Source of the DNA: Patiria pectinifera | Lineage: Eukaryota > Echinodermata > Asteroidea > Valvatida > Asterinidae | NCBI GenBank assembly: GCA_029964075.1 | Contig: CM057147.1 | Location: 18,063,513-18,127,512 of the forward strand | Direction: 5' to 3' | DNA length: 64,000 nt | In this document: piece after piece, positions 1 to 13,000 of the stretch | How the letters are laid out: each line of letters opens with the position of its first letter | Position numbering within the stretch: the stretch's first letter is position 1 | Translations under genes and position numbers: made by a program | The notes under the pieces: generated by a model | Told to the model about the DNA's origin: nothing | The model's input: the letters and a program-made list of their open reading frames with translations, nothing else | Database searches by the model: none

Positions 1-138
1 CATTACTGCTGCCAGAACAATAGTCACTACCTTTAAAAAAAATTGCCAGAACAATAGTCACTACCTTTAAAAAAAATTAACGGCTTTTTCAAGAAAAAGA
101 AAAAGAAAAAGGCCAAGACCTAAAGAATTAAAAAAAGG

Positions 139-245
139 CAAAATCACACACAGCGGGACTCGAACCCATGACCCCCTGCTTTCTAGTGCAGACGTCTTGC
201 CACTCGACCACGGAGCTTGCCAGGATCAGTTGGCTGGTTTGAATC
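139..245 (-). mobile_element. tRNA-derived SINE head (family 3)
   Basis: On the minus strand there are a box A-like TGGTCGAGTGG and a box B GGGTTCGAGTCCCG spaced as in a tRNA. The anticodon stem is imperfect (8-nt loop), and the sequence continues into a T/A-rich tail, so I read it as a SINE rather than a tRNA gene. Shares the head and the adjacent GGCTGGTT with the copy at 11085. Confidence 0.7.
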
Positions 246-384
246 TGATGTAGCTGAGCGGGTACCGCAATGAAACTATTCATAAGATGGAATTTGCATC
301 GGGGTGATGTAAATTTGATAACATTAGGTTTTGCCCTTCACCGACGGAAGGGTAATATTACTGGCTGATCATTGTATCCAAGCA

Positions 385-741
385 TTAACTCTGACCCCTT
401 GAGCACGTTTACTAGAAAGTATCTTGAATCTGCCAATTTTGTCATGCCAAAATTTTTTTTGTCCTGAGTCCATCAAATCCACCAGTGAGTCCATCAAAAT
501 CCACCAGTGAGTCTATCAGAATCCACCAGTGTAGTGCATATACTTCGTACACACCAAACATAGCCAAGGAGTTAAACTGTTGAGATCCTGAATCCATCAA
601 AGTCTCCCAACTGCTCAATATGGAGGTGTCCTGAATCCATCAAAATCCCCCAACTTTCTCAATATGGAGGTATCCTGAATCCGACAAAATCCTTCAAAAT
701 GGGAGTGTAGATATTGATATATTCAGATAATTTAGGGTTAA
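385..741. mobile_element. TTAA-flanked MITE (CCCTAAC family, 357 bp)
   Basis: Bounded by TTAA at 385 and TTAGGGTTAA at 738. Internally it repeats ATCCATCAAAATCC-like units. About 330 bp is recognisably homologous to 13763-14126, including ACACACCAAACATAGCCAAG. Confidence 0.7.
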
Positions 742-791
742 TGTACAACAAAAGATCTAATTAATTTCTGCCTCATTTTCTTTTCTCGTAG

Positions 792-1075
792 CATTGTGAT
801 CTGACAGTAAGTGCGGCGTAACTTCAAGATACCAGTGGCTCTGGCAACCCCGTTATGGATATGGCTATGAGCAATGGACACGATGTGGTCGAGGATGTTC
901 CGGTTGACGGAGCCTCGGTCGCCTCCAGTGAGGATTATAATAATGCCCCGCCCAGTCCGTCCTCATTGGCCGATGAGCAAGGCATGACAGCCAATGGCAT
1001 GGTGGCGTCGACAAGGCCCAAAGAGCAGACGGATCGGTTCGGTTTCACGGGCGGCAAGCAGTTCACGAAAGATTC
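792..1075 (+). CDS. TBC1D10: TBC1D10 first coding exon (UTR 792-854, coding 855-1075)
   Basis: A polypyrimidine tract and AG end at 791, so a 5' untranslated exon must lie upstream of the window. An in-frame TAA at 819-821 precedes the first ATG at 855. In-frame ATGs also occur at 861 and 867; the start at 861 would give M-A-M-S-N-G, close to the vertebrate M-A-K-S-N-G start, so 861 is a possible alternative. The exon encodes an acidic, Ser-rich leader and the conserved DRFGF. It ends in phase 2 at GTAAGT. Confidence 0.88.
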
Positions 1076-4000
1076 GTAAGTGTTGAAATATTGGTATCAA
1101 GGGTTCTTTTTATTCATGAGAGGATTCGAATCTTTCAGCCTGTACCCAGGATATGCATTTTCATCCGTTCAGATCCCACACTCGGGATTTCCAAGGGCTT
1201 CAATCCCTTCTCAAAAGTGGGGGGAGCATACCTTGATCAGCACTAATGCGAGCGCGAAGGGCTAAGCCCTAACAGCGTGGGGCAAGCGGGCCCCAAAATT
1301 TTTTTGGATGCTAGACGCTCTGTGGTGCCATCTGAGGCAAGTTTTGACCACTTTAACCAATTTTTGTGAGCAAAAGATCATCTTTTAAACATTATTTTCG
1401 AGTTTGGAGTTATTTAATCAGCCATTCTGAGCTTATCGTGGCTACAATTTTATTCGGGGACGAAAAACGAGGGGGGGGGGGACAAACGATATGATATCCC
1501 CCACTTTAAAAAGTGGGGAGAGGACTTTTAAGTGATTTTTAAATTTTTTCCTTAAATACACTCTGAATTATGCTCTAATCCATGTGAACTATTTTTACCT
1601 GCTAACATTTGCGTCAGAGTTTCCCAAAGGTGGTCCGTCTGGCTGGTAGAGCCCTACAGGCTTTGTGGTTTTACCCAGTCTATTCTGAGCCTGCATACAG
1701 ACCAGTAGCATTGTAACCTAAACCAAATTAATTTAGAAAATAAGTCGGCCAGCGTTGATATCAAGTAGCTTATTGACAGTATCAATGTGTCATCATGGCG
1801 AATAGTGCGCACAGCCAGGGGTAACCATACACGATCTACAAGTGCATACTGTACATGTATCTAAATTCATTGGCTCATAGATACATGTACAATGTAATTC
1901 TGATATTTATAGCATACATGTACTATTGATGCTTTTGTTTTGATTGTAGAAAAAAAATTGATAGTTGTTGGCCGACTTGGGTAATATCTAAAATTAAGTT
2001 GACATTGTCTCGGCAGCTAATACATTGTAGTCTTCGGCTTTCGCACTGAACCCATGCCAATGTCTAAGTGACTCAAATTCTTCCTGATAGCAATTCAGGT
2101 TGGAAGGAATTACATGTAGGCTATAGTTTGAGAACTTAGAGAGCTTTATTCTCTGCAGGATAAGCACAAAATCTTTTTGCTATGCACAGAATGGTATCAT
2201 GAACAGAATTTTAAGCACAGATTTCAGTGCTAAGCAGATTTATGGAATTGGACTATGTGACATGTTGCAAGTTTAAATAGTAAGTCCAGTTGACTAGATT
2301 ATTTTATTTCAGTGTAATATTAACTCTAGGGCTATTCAAGAGATGCATGAATGAAAACAGTAATTAATTAGGTGGATATTCCCTGTCATTATTGACAATG
2401 TTTGCAAACCTTTGTCCAAGGAGACTTGTATTGACACACCACTGACACTGAAACACAGCATTACATACCAACACTGCCAAGAGTACTTCACCTTTCGAGG
2501 AATTTTGTTCTGGCAACATTTATTGATTTGTTTCAATCGATTAGAAATGTACAATGTGCGTTCATGGCATATGTGTGTGTTTGTACATTGATTCAAACTG
2601 TACGAATACATGTATTTACATGTACAGTGTGGTATGCACTGTTCAAATGTCTGGATAAGTACATAAATCAAGTAGGCTTCTTAAATTTAGACAATATTGA
2701 AATTGCCTATATGAAAAGTAAATTTAATATGTATGTTTGTATACATGTACAACTGTACATGTATACATATGTACGTGTAGGTTCATGACATGTATTACGT
2801 CAATAAACAATACATGAGGTCTATTAAGTGTACAATTTTTTTTTAATAGTGGAACTGTGAAACAAAAGTTGTTTCTGTACAGAACCTTCTTTCAAATGTT
2901 TTTGTTTTCCTGTGAGGTCATCAGGTTTTTTTTGTACCATCTTTGATCAGCCCTTCCCCTCCAAGATCCTTCAAAGTCCTCCTGGTTTTGTAGGATTTTT
3001 CAGGATTTTTTTTTCATGCGATAGAGCTTAGTCACTATTCTTGACACTGGACATGATATGGGCCGTTTAAGTAAAGTTGAAGTTGAAAATGTTTGGATTC
3101 CAGACGCTCTGTGGTGCGATCTGAGGCAATTTCTGACCACTTGAACCAATTTTTTGAGCAAAAGATCATCATTTAAACATTTTGGAAATTGGAGTCATTG
3201 AATCAGCTATTCTAAGCTATAGAATCAAAATGTAGGTTAACAATATTTATTCGGGGAAGAAAAAAGTGGGGGGGGGGGGAGGGACAAACGAGATGAATAT
3301 CCCTCCACTTTAAAAAGTGGGGGGACTTGTCCCCCTGACCCCCACGGATTGAGTGTGTGTGTGTTTCTCTGCCAGGGCCACGTGGTATATTGATTAGGAC
3401 ATACAGCCCTATCATGTACAATGTACCAAGTGTACATAAATATCTGGCAGGTTTTATCCAAACCGTGGCTTTTGAAGTTTTCCTTCAAGTTTGGAAAAAA
3501 TGAACTTTTCCCTCTACCGTGTCTCCGCAATTCAAAAAGCTAAAACAAGACAGATACATGTAGTTAGTAGTACACCAGCACTGTTTCTCCTGCCATGGAT
3601 TTATAAACAAATCATATTACTAGTTTTGTTATGAAGTCAGGCCTACATGTACAATTTTGTATGTACATGTACATGCACGCCTACACGTACCACATACATG
3701 TACATGTAAGAACTTTTTGTGAGCTCTAAGGTACCATACATGCCATACATGTACATATATGTGTGTTTACACGACAAGGAAATAACATAAGTCTTGCAAC
3801 ATATACAGCTACTCTGTACACAAGTGCCTTTGTTGGTCCAGTCCGCAAAAAAACCAGCAGAGATGAAAATAGAAAATAGGAAACGGTTCGCAATAATCTT
3901 TCATAATACTGTTCCTGTTGTTGTGGATATTCTGATAATGGTACCATGCTCACGGTCATTAAACAAATCAAAACTGATAAGGACTGATAAGCGGAGTCAC

Positions 4001-7000
4001 CAAAACCATGGAAGAATAAGCCAAAACAAGCCAGGAAAAACACTTTAGCAAATTTTATGCAAAGTTCTAGGAAAAACATGGGCAAGTTGTTGATCAAATA
4101 TAGGCTTGCGTTTGAAGAACATTTGGAACATACATGTTCATGTATAGTGTATAAGGCCCCAAAAATAGAAAAATAACGAATTTTCGTTCCCGGCCACATC
4201 CTTTTTTTCCCCAGCCGTATCAATTTGAGTGTCAGGAATTTTCAGTAAAACTCGACCCCCCCCCCAAACGGTGAACCTGTATTCAGACATGCAACGTTTT
4301 CCTCAATTCTGACCATACATTTTCTTTGGCAAATGGGAGTCAGCTTGGCGTAGCGGTACTTTCCTCGCCTTCCACCGCTGTGACCCGGGTTCGAATCCCG
4401 CCTGGGCCAACATGTGGGTTGGGTTTTCAGTCCCTGCCTGATTCCGTGGATCTTCCCCAGAATATCTTCTGGGTTTTTCCTGCGACCTGTAAAACTGTAA
4501 TTTCTTCTCATTGTCTTCTCTCTAAGTTGGTGTGATGTTTCCCCTGGGATGCTTTGCCGACTATATGATGCAGATAAGATACAGAAATGTTGTGCCTTTT
4601 GAGTCAGTTTTCAAAAAAAATCTGACGCTCTGCGTGTGACAAGTCAGAATTCATTGTTCTGGTTCACGTTACAGTGAGCAGTTTGTAGGGGTCTAATGTT
4701 ATCCTCTAGGCTCTAAATACCAACCCCTAACCCAGACCTATTATCTGACAGATTTGTTTATTTTGAAAAGCTGTATTCAACCCCGCCCCTGCACTTCCAA
4801 GCCCCGCCCTGTTAAATCCACCCCCGTCATTATCATTCAGTCCGTTGTCTGCAACCAATCCGTTCACCTCGTAGCTCAGTGGGACGCACAGAATGTTTGG
4901 ACAGAATTCCTGATGCCGGGCATGTCGGCTTCCTAATTTTGTCCAAAAGGTCGGGAAGTTCAACTTCCTTGGTTTACAGTCATAACCGGTAACCAATCAT
5001 ATGCATTCACACGTACAGCATACCTAACGTAATAGGTACATGTACGCATATGTATTCATGAACATGTACAAACTAATGTACATCGCTCCGATGGTACAAT
5101 TAACTTGTGCATATGTCACTAAATGTAGAAAGTGACGTTGATCCAAAAAAAAACTACTGCAGAGCATGTAACAAGATACAACATGTATTAATTTTAAATA
5201 GGGAATATAAAGATTTTTTAATGCCACTAGAACCGTGGAGCTATAAGAAGGGAAAAATATGGAAAGCACTAATGTAAAGTTAGATACATTGTAGCGCAGT
5301 TGGTCGAGCACCCCTGGGCATGTTTCAAAAGTCCCCAAATCATGTCGGACGGAATTTGATAGAACAAAATGTAACAATTTTTGTTTTAGAATACATTAAA
5401 ATGTTATTCTGATTTCAAACAACACCAAAGATATTAAGTAATGACACATAACATTATTTCTAAATTCCACACTTTTGTTTGTCTGTTATTACGAAAAATG
5501 TGTACATGTCGGACGGAATCGATAGAAATGAGCCTCCTCAGAATTTCAGAAACAAAATCAGATTTTATCAAAACTTGAGGGATAATTTTTTTCTATGTTT
5601 TATGTCAAGAAGAGTAACAATCACTACTTATGCTGACGTATAAATTTTCTCTACAACACTATGTCATATTCAGTTAAGCTCAGTTGAAGCCACACCATGT
5701 CGGACGGAACAAATCATGTCGGACGGAATCACTATGTTGACCCAAAAACAAAGTTTGAAGAAACTTAATTTCAATGATAGTGGTCTTTAGGTAGTTGACT
5801 GTGCTTACCACCTGGGCACTTATAATGAACAAATAATCAAGCTTCTTACAATTGTGTGAGAAAGATTATTAAAAATCCGTCCGACATGCTTCATTCCGTC
5901 CGACATGATTTTCATTATATCAGTTTACATCCTCTGTACAAACATGAATAATTGCAATCTTCAGACAGGTTTTTTAGCTGACAAATATTATCTACTTCAG
6001 GTCCATGTACAATGTCTAAATTTTCTGACAAAATGCATTCAGAATATTACTACTGGTGGTTTAAAATATATTTAATTTATACAGGAACAATTGCCAATAT
6101 TCGCGCAATTTTTCGCATTGGGCACTCACAAAAGGCATGCTAAAAAGGACCTCGAATATTGTGGGTGGGGGGCAGGTGTGGATTCGGGGGTGTTTGGGGC
6201 TAAAAACAAAACCCAGCTCTGTAAAAAAAAATTGTTTTTCCATAGAAATTAATGGAGAAAAAATGTTAAACCCCCCACTCCGACACCCATTTTTTTTTTA
6301 CTGGCAATAGGCCTAATGTTCGCCTTTGCACAAAATACGGACAGAGCCAGCTTGTTTAGGGGGCATACATACATACATATGTACACCATTTTGTGATATA
6401 TTGTTAATAATTGTCGGATTGAACAGCGCCCCATTGAATGTATGGTACACGTACATGTATAAGCCCCCAAGTGTCAAGAGAACAAAAACCCTGTCTATAT
6501 TTCAGATCTTTCTGCCGATGAAACACCCCCCCCGCCCAGCGAAAATTCCTGGATCCGCCCTGGTTGGGGGTTAACTGCTAGTGAAGAAAGGCAAAAAATG
6601 GGAATAACTATAAAATGTTGGGGGGGGGGGGGGCTACACAGCTTCATTTTGGCACACTTTGTTTTTGTGTGTTCTATCCTTAAATTTCACAAGTTCATTT
6701 CTCCTTGTTTTTTGTTTCATCTGTTCATGTGTAATTGCTCCCTGATCTTGCTATTCCGCTCTCTTTCTTTGGCATGGCACTCTTCTGGATGCATTGATGC
6801 TCTGTATAAGTATAGCATTATACAGCTAACAGCATTGTTTCACTGCTCTGACACATTATAACGATAATTTCCAAATTATTAATTTCATGTAACACAATAG
6901 AAATGTTTGCTTTATTAATATTAATAAAAAACATATATGCCAGTATAGGTGAGTGTGACACACACATACCGGTACATGTACGTGTACTTGCCAAATTACC

Positions 7001-10000
7001 TGGATACAGTAAATTCCCTCACCTACGGTACATTGTAATATTGTCTACCGAACCTCACTATCTTAACAAAAATATGTAAAGCCATCATCTGTCCAAAGAA
7101 ATAAAATGTACATGATTATGATTAATGTACATTGCACAGTTTAATTCCCATGAATCTAGAAGGTTGCATATTCATGTTTTTGTAATTATTGGAAACGCCC
7201 AGGTGTGTGACTGGTCAGTAGGCTGCCAAACAAGTCAGCCTGTTCAACTTTGGCTAAATTTGGATTTGCGCATGTCGGACGGAATCTTACTGTCCTGTGT
7301 AGGCTTTGCTTTGATGGTACTGAAATGAGCAAAGAACAATATTAACTTGGTAAAAGTTCTTTATCCCCTACTTTATGTTTATTAATGAACAATTATTAAT
7401 ATCAGTTCCCAAGGCACAACTATCTTGGAATGTAAAGTCCATTTCCGTCCGACATATACCATTCCGTCCGACATGCATGTCGGACGGAGTTTTATTCACT
7501 TTATCTCGAAGGGTGACAAGGTGAAACATAAAACTTTTTGTTGGTGTTAATACTGAGTCTATTCATTGATACTTGACAATATTTGCCTTTTTATTAAAAC
7601 AAGTAAATTAAAAAAAAACACATTTTAACAACCTTAAGCATGTCGGACGGAAATCTTGACAACAAAAATCATCATTTGAAATGAAATACCAAGATTTACG
7701 GCAGCAGCAATAATGATGAAATGGATAATGACTGAAGACAATCTAAGTTATTATTTTTGTGGAAAAGATAGAATTCAAGGCATTTGTACTTATTATGAGA
7801 AGGGTTTTCTTTAAATGCAAAAAATTCCGTCCGACATGAAATGATTTCACTGGCCACATTATTAAAGCAACTTTTCACTAAGATAAGTATGTAAATTTAA
7901 TTTTTTTTATCCAAAATAGTAAAATTAGGTTAATCAGCTTTAAAAATAAGCACTTGTAAATCTTATTTAGGGCTTTTCAATTTTTTACCTCTATGATGAC
8001 CACTTTTGAAACATGCCCCCCTATGGTGTTCAAGAGGTCATAGCATTAAGTCATATTTTGTTTTTATGTCAATCTTTTTTGTGTGTCTTGTTAGATTTCA
8101 TCATTATTTTATTTAGGCAAGTGACTTAAACTGTTTCAGTCCTATTTTTGGGGTTCAATCAAATAAATGACTTGTAGTCAGTGTTTTTTAAGATTGAAGC
8201 ATGGCAGCATGATAAGAAAAAAATGTTTGTTTATAAGTGGATTGTGATTTACAATGTATGTGCTTAAATGTGAATAACACTGAGACGAGACCCTATCAGT
8301 CACCAGAGTATAACAATGGTGGACAACACTCAGAATTACATGTACCACGTCACACAAGGCGATTTCCTTCGGCTCCCTGAAAGCAACCAAATCCACTCCA
8401 AACTGAAAGGAACTCCTTCATAGAATGAAGTACATTTTATCAGCATTTTTATGAACATTTTTAGAACCTTGTAGGGACTTAAAATTCGCCTGTGGTTTTC
8501 TTCTTGGAGATTGCATGGAACATGTTGCCTGTAAAATTGTCTTGTGTTGAAAAGTGGTATTGTTGCACAACAGTAAACCGGTACGTTCACATACAATGTA
8601 CGTGTGTATACATGTACATGAGTTTGTCTTACAGTCGCTATGTGGACATGTGAACAAAAGATGTCCACATAATGCAGGTTGTGTTGAGGTTATGTGGACT
8701 ATTAAGTCGAGTCCACATAACATTTTGCCCTCTCTTGAAAACAGGTTTAGAGGCATTTTCGGGTTAGGGTTATCGTAGCATGAAGAGAAACATTCAAGGA
8801 AATAAAAAAACAAATTTGGGGTTGAAAGAGTTTTCACAGTTTAAGTAAAGTTATTTGTTGGACTGAGTTTTCTTAACACAAAACCAAAGGAATGTCCACA
8901 TAGAGTAAAACAAACATGTCTGTATACAGTATGTATACATGTATGCAAAATTAGGTTACATACACTGTACATTTATCTATTCAAATTTTTCTGTCAAGTA
9001 GAAACAAAAATAGAATGACCTCATAAGCCATTACGCTCACTTAAGTGCCCATCTTTGTAGAGTACGCTTCGTTAAGTAACCCCCATATCACAATTTGATG
9101 TGATTACGGTCTGTGATTGCAGGGACTGGAACACTCCGGTGCAGGTCATCAGGAGACGAGAGATCAAATGGCTGGACATGCTGGATGACTGGGATAAGTG
9201 GATGAGCAAAAAACCCAAGAAAGTAAGTTACTTAAAGACATTTGCTTTTGCTGCAGTTTTCAGAAATAATGGATTCGGAGGACTAGTATGTTATAGCAAA
9301 TATTGTGAAACTGACTTGTTTCACGTTTTGGGTTTGTACAATGTAGATGCTGAAAAAAAACAAGAAAACTAATCATGTTCTTGTAGTCTGGTTCCCTGAC
9401 CCCACTTAAGATGGAATGGAGCAATTTATAGACTGGGGGAATTGTAAAGTTAAAGAATCAGTCTAGCAGGCTTGTACCCCTTCATAGGTGTGTAATCAAT
9501 TGCAAAGAAAATACGGAATAACTAAATATGAAAACTAGGAGCAGCTTTTGAAAAAAGCCAGGTTTTTCCAATGCTGGTCGGCCGACCGACCATTGTTGGA
9601 AACATACAGTTTTTCTTGAAAATGTCAGCACACCAGGAGCCACGATTTTACAGGATGCTTTAGACTGTCATTCCCTAACAATCCAGTAAGGTATTTTGTG
9701 ATAATTTGATCATTTCTTTTTTTCGATGTTTGCAAATGTTGTATCTTCCCTTTAACTGTCCCAAGAACTGAATAACCCAAACTCTGAACTGCGACAAAGG
9801 CAAAGTGCGTTAGTTTGCATTTTAGAAGATTTGGAAGAGTTAAAGGGCCCATGTAGTGTAATTTTTTTTTAATGCAATCCTTGGAAATGCACCTTTGTGT
9901 CGCATTTAACATTATTTGCAATTAACATTTTGCCATTTTAAGGGCATTTGGTGCTTTTTTTGGTTTTTATGCTATTGCGAATGTCCATATTCATGAGCAA

Positions 10001-13000
10001 AAGTGTGATGTCATTTCAGGCAGAAAGCTCACCAAAAGCTATTTCAGCACAACAATTTGCCAGAATTTTGGATATTTTGCCATGTTTGCTGTTGTAATTT
10101 TCTTTTCTTTGGTGATTCGTTGTCAGTACGTGACAGTGAGCCAATGTAAGCAAAGTTTTCTCACAGATGTTTTCCATGAGCACATGTTGTTTTCACAATT
10201 TAAACTGTAAACCCCTCAATTTAACAGTGTCTTCCTGAAATGACATCATAGCAACAGCGCCCTCATTTGTCAGGAAAAGCATGGAAAATTGTCAAATGTT
10301 TGAAAAAGTGCACTTTTCATTAAATTTAACCAAAAAGGGATGTCAAATTGTTTTCATTAAGAGGAGAGGAGAATGTTGCACAAAATATGTTCCCAAGAAA
10401 AATTTGTGTCATGGCCCTTTTAGCTACCTTTATGCATCTTTTCAGTCCATTTTGTGTCCGTTGCAGATAATAATAATAATAATAATAAAAATAATAATAT
10501 TACCCTGGATTGGACATTTGGGAGACATCCCCATAGACTTGTGCACAGAATTGTTCAAACTTAAATGTGCCCTAACCCAATATTCCCTTGTCCTTTTCCC
10601 ACCAATTTCAGTATGTTTACTAATTAGACCACGAGCAACAAATATAACCTAATTGGGACATTAAAATTTTGCCTCTAAAGGGGAGACATGAAAATGTCTC
10701 CCTAAATGACCGATGTCTCCCATTGTGCGAAGAAATTACGATAACGTGTCTCCTTAATGTTACCATTACACGTATAATAGTTAAGCTAATCACTTGAAAT
10801 ATACATAAACATGCAGTGCACACCAAATACGTGGCTTTGGGGTTTTACAAAATGTACTTTTAGATTTGATTGTTATTTATTGTGAATGAGGGCCTCTCAT
10901 GAAATGTTTATCTTTTTCTGTATGTAGGTTCGGGAAAGATGTCGTAAGGGCATTCCTTGTTCGATTCGCCCCAGAGCGTGGCAGTATCTGTGTGGAAGCA
11001 AGAAGCTGTACGAGCAGAACAAAGCAAGATGGCAGGTTAGTCCCCCTCACCAAAGGATACTCTGGGGGAAAAAAATATGAACAAGCTACTCGGATGGGAC
11101 TGGAACCCTCGACCTGCTGCTCACGAGTGCAGATGTCTTACCACTCAACCACAGAGCTGGCTGGGGTTGGCTGGCTGGTTCTTATCCAATGGTTTTGCAA
11201 AAGATGTCTTTGGAAGTTCGCATCTGGGAAATTTATATTTTAATTCTTGGTTTTGCCTCCGAAGTTCTCTCACAAGCAAACTGACGGCACTGAGTATACA
11301 ATGCTTGTAAAATATCATTAATGACATAAGGCAATCATTCCTGATTTGAAATTCCATTTCATTGACTAAATGGGGAATTAATACTCAAACCTCCTAGTCT
11401 TCTACACTTCACAACCCTTCAAGTTTTGCAAAACCACTTTTACCCATAGAGTTTACACCCACACTTCAAATTCCTTTGAGGTAATCTTCTGTGGAGTATG
11501 GATAACACTTCAAATCCCTGCACAATTTCATTGTGTGGTTAAGCTCAGGGCAAGCAGGCAGATTCAGTCACTGCTCTCCACATAGTGCTGTTTTTGTGTG
11601 CAGTGACTCTCTGTGTGACACAGTAACTTTAACACTTCATATCCCTTCACGTGAAGCTGACCTGCAGGGTTTTAAAGGGTTTTATATTGCTCTGAATGTT
11701 GACTTTCCACTAGAAGGGTTATGATTGCCTGTTTGAAACCAAATTCTGTTTGGGTCGACTGAGTTGCACCTTATACAATATGATTCAGCGCGACTCCGGT
11801 AAGTTCCAAGTCAAATTTCGTATAAAAGCTTTAATTTTTGTTTTCGATTCCAAAGGAGATGGACTCCTCCGAAGGCGACCCCAAGTGGCTGGAGGTCATC
11901 CAGAAGGACCTGGATCGTCAGTTTCCCTTCCACGAGATGTTTGCCAATCGCGACGGCCACGGCCAGCAGGATTTGTTCCGCATCCTCAAGGCGTACAGTA
12001 TCTACAACCCGCGGGATGGTTACTGTCAGGCCCAGGCGCCCGTCGCTGCCGTGCTGCTCATGCACATGCCGGCCGAGGTACGTTAGGTTGCTTTTGTTGT
12101 TGGGCTTTTGAAGGGTGTTTTTTGGGGGTGTTCCTTAAAAATTGTTTTGGAAGTCACCCATTACAATGATGAAATTTCAGCCGCTCAAGGTAAAGGGATG
12201 CAAAGGGGAACAGAAGAGCAGTTTTGTTTTGCATAATTAATCGCCGAATCTGTGAGAATATCAAAACGCTTGTATGCAAGCAGCTATTGCATAGACTAAA
12301 CCCCCCCCCCCTTTTGAAAAATCTTCAACACCCCCAGCCCTTCCCCACCCCCCTTCTTTCTCTTTGTGGAAAGTCCTGGAACCACCACTGTAATTAAGAA
12401 GAAAGGGAAAAATGACAGCAAAATGACTTCAGGCCTTTGTCGTGGCAGCCTCTGTTTCAGAGCCTTTTGTTTTGCGAGTGAATCCTCACTTTGTTTAAAG
12501 CAGTTATGAGCAGAGACTGAATTTTGTTCAGCGTGTGACATGCTACCACATGTGCACTTCTTGGCTTTCAACATCAATCAGGAAATGAAGGGATTAAACT
12601 GGTCCAGTTTATTGTCCACAGATCAAAAACTGTTGCTGTAAATCAGGACGTGTACGGTAGTTGCATTGCGTAAACCAGTATGGCAGGACGTTTAGTGGTT
12701 GTTGTTTTTGTTGGGAGGACTGTCACAACTGTAGATTACTCATGCATGTCACTCAATAGGCACCACCGACTATGCAGCTGTTCTTTTGTTCACGTAGGCA
12801 TCTTTGTTGTGACTTTGCCCAAAGTTAAAGGGAATATACATTTGTAAACATCAAAAAACAAAACTACCAAATTATTATGAAAAACCTTACTGGACTGTTA
12901 GTGAATGACCGTCTAAAGCATCCTGTAAAATCATGGCACCTGGTGTGCTGTCATTTTCAAGAAAAGTGGTATTTTTGTATCAATTTCCAACGCTGGTCGG

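Larger units (their letters stand above)
1076..9122 (+). other. TBC1D10 intron 1 (8.0 kb), repeat-filled
   Basis: No coding segment recognised. Holds a repeat pair at 1296-1530 and 3093-3345, ACATGT-rich tracts (1850-1925, 2740-2780, 3650-3760), a SINE (4335-4570), the 5309-8028 inverted-repeat element, and a cluster of TATGTGGAC motifs at 8639-8902. Short ORFs here have no family resemblance. Confidence 0.85.

Noticed and set aside
151-225. Possible functional tRNA gene on the minus strand
   Set aside because: The anticodon loop has the wrong size, and a related degenerate copy exists at 11.1 kb.
3726-4223. 165-aa minus-strand ORF in TBC1D10 intron 1
   Set aside because: No recognisable family, no codon bias unlike its surroundings, and begins and ends in ACATGT-rich DNA.
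4340-4412. Possible functional tRNA gene
   Set aside because: A and B boxes are good but the anticodon arm does not fold properly and the same sequence with a shared body occurs at 22.2 and 26.8 kb, so it is a SINE head.
8336-8837. Overlapping minus-strand ORFs of 110 and 139 aa
   Set aside because: No resemblance to a family and no splice context; one crosses the TATGTGGAC motif cluster.
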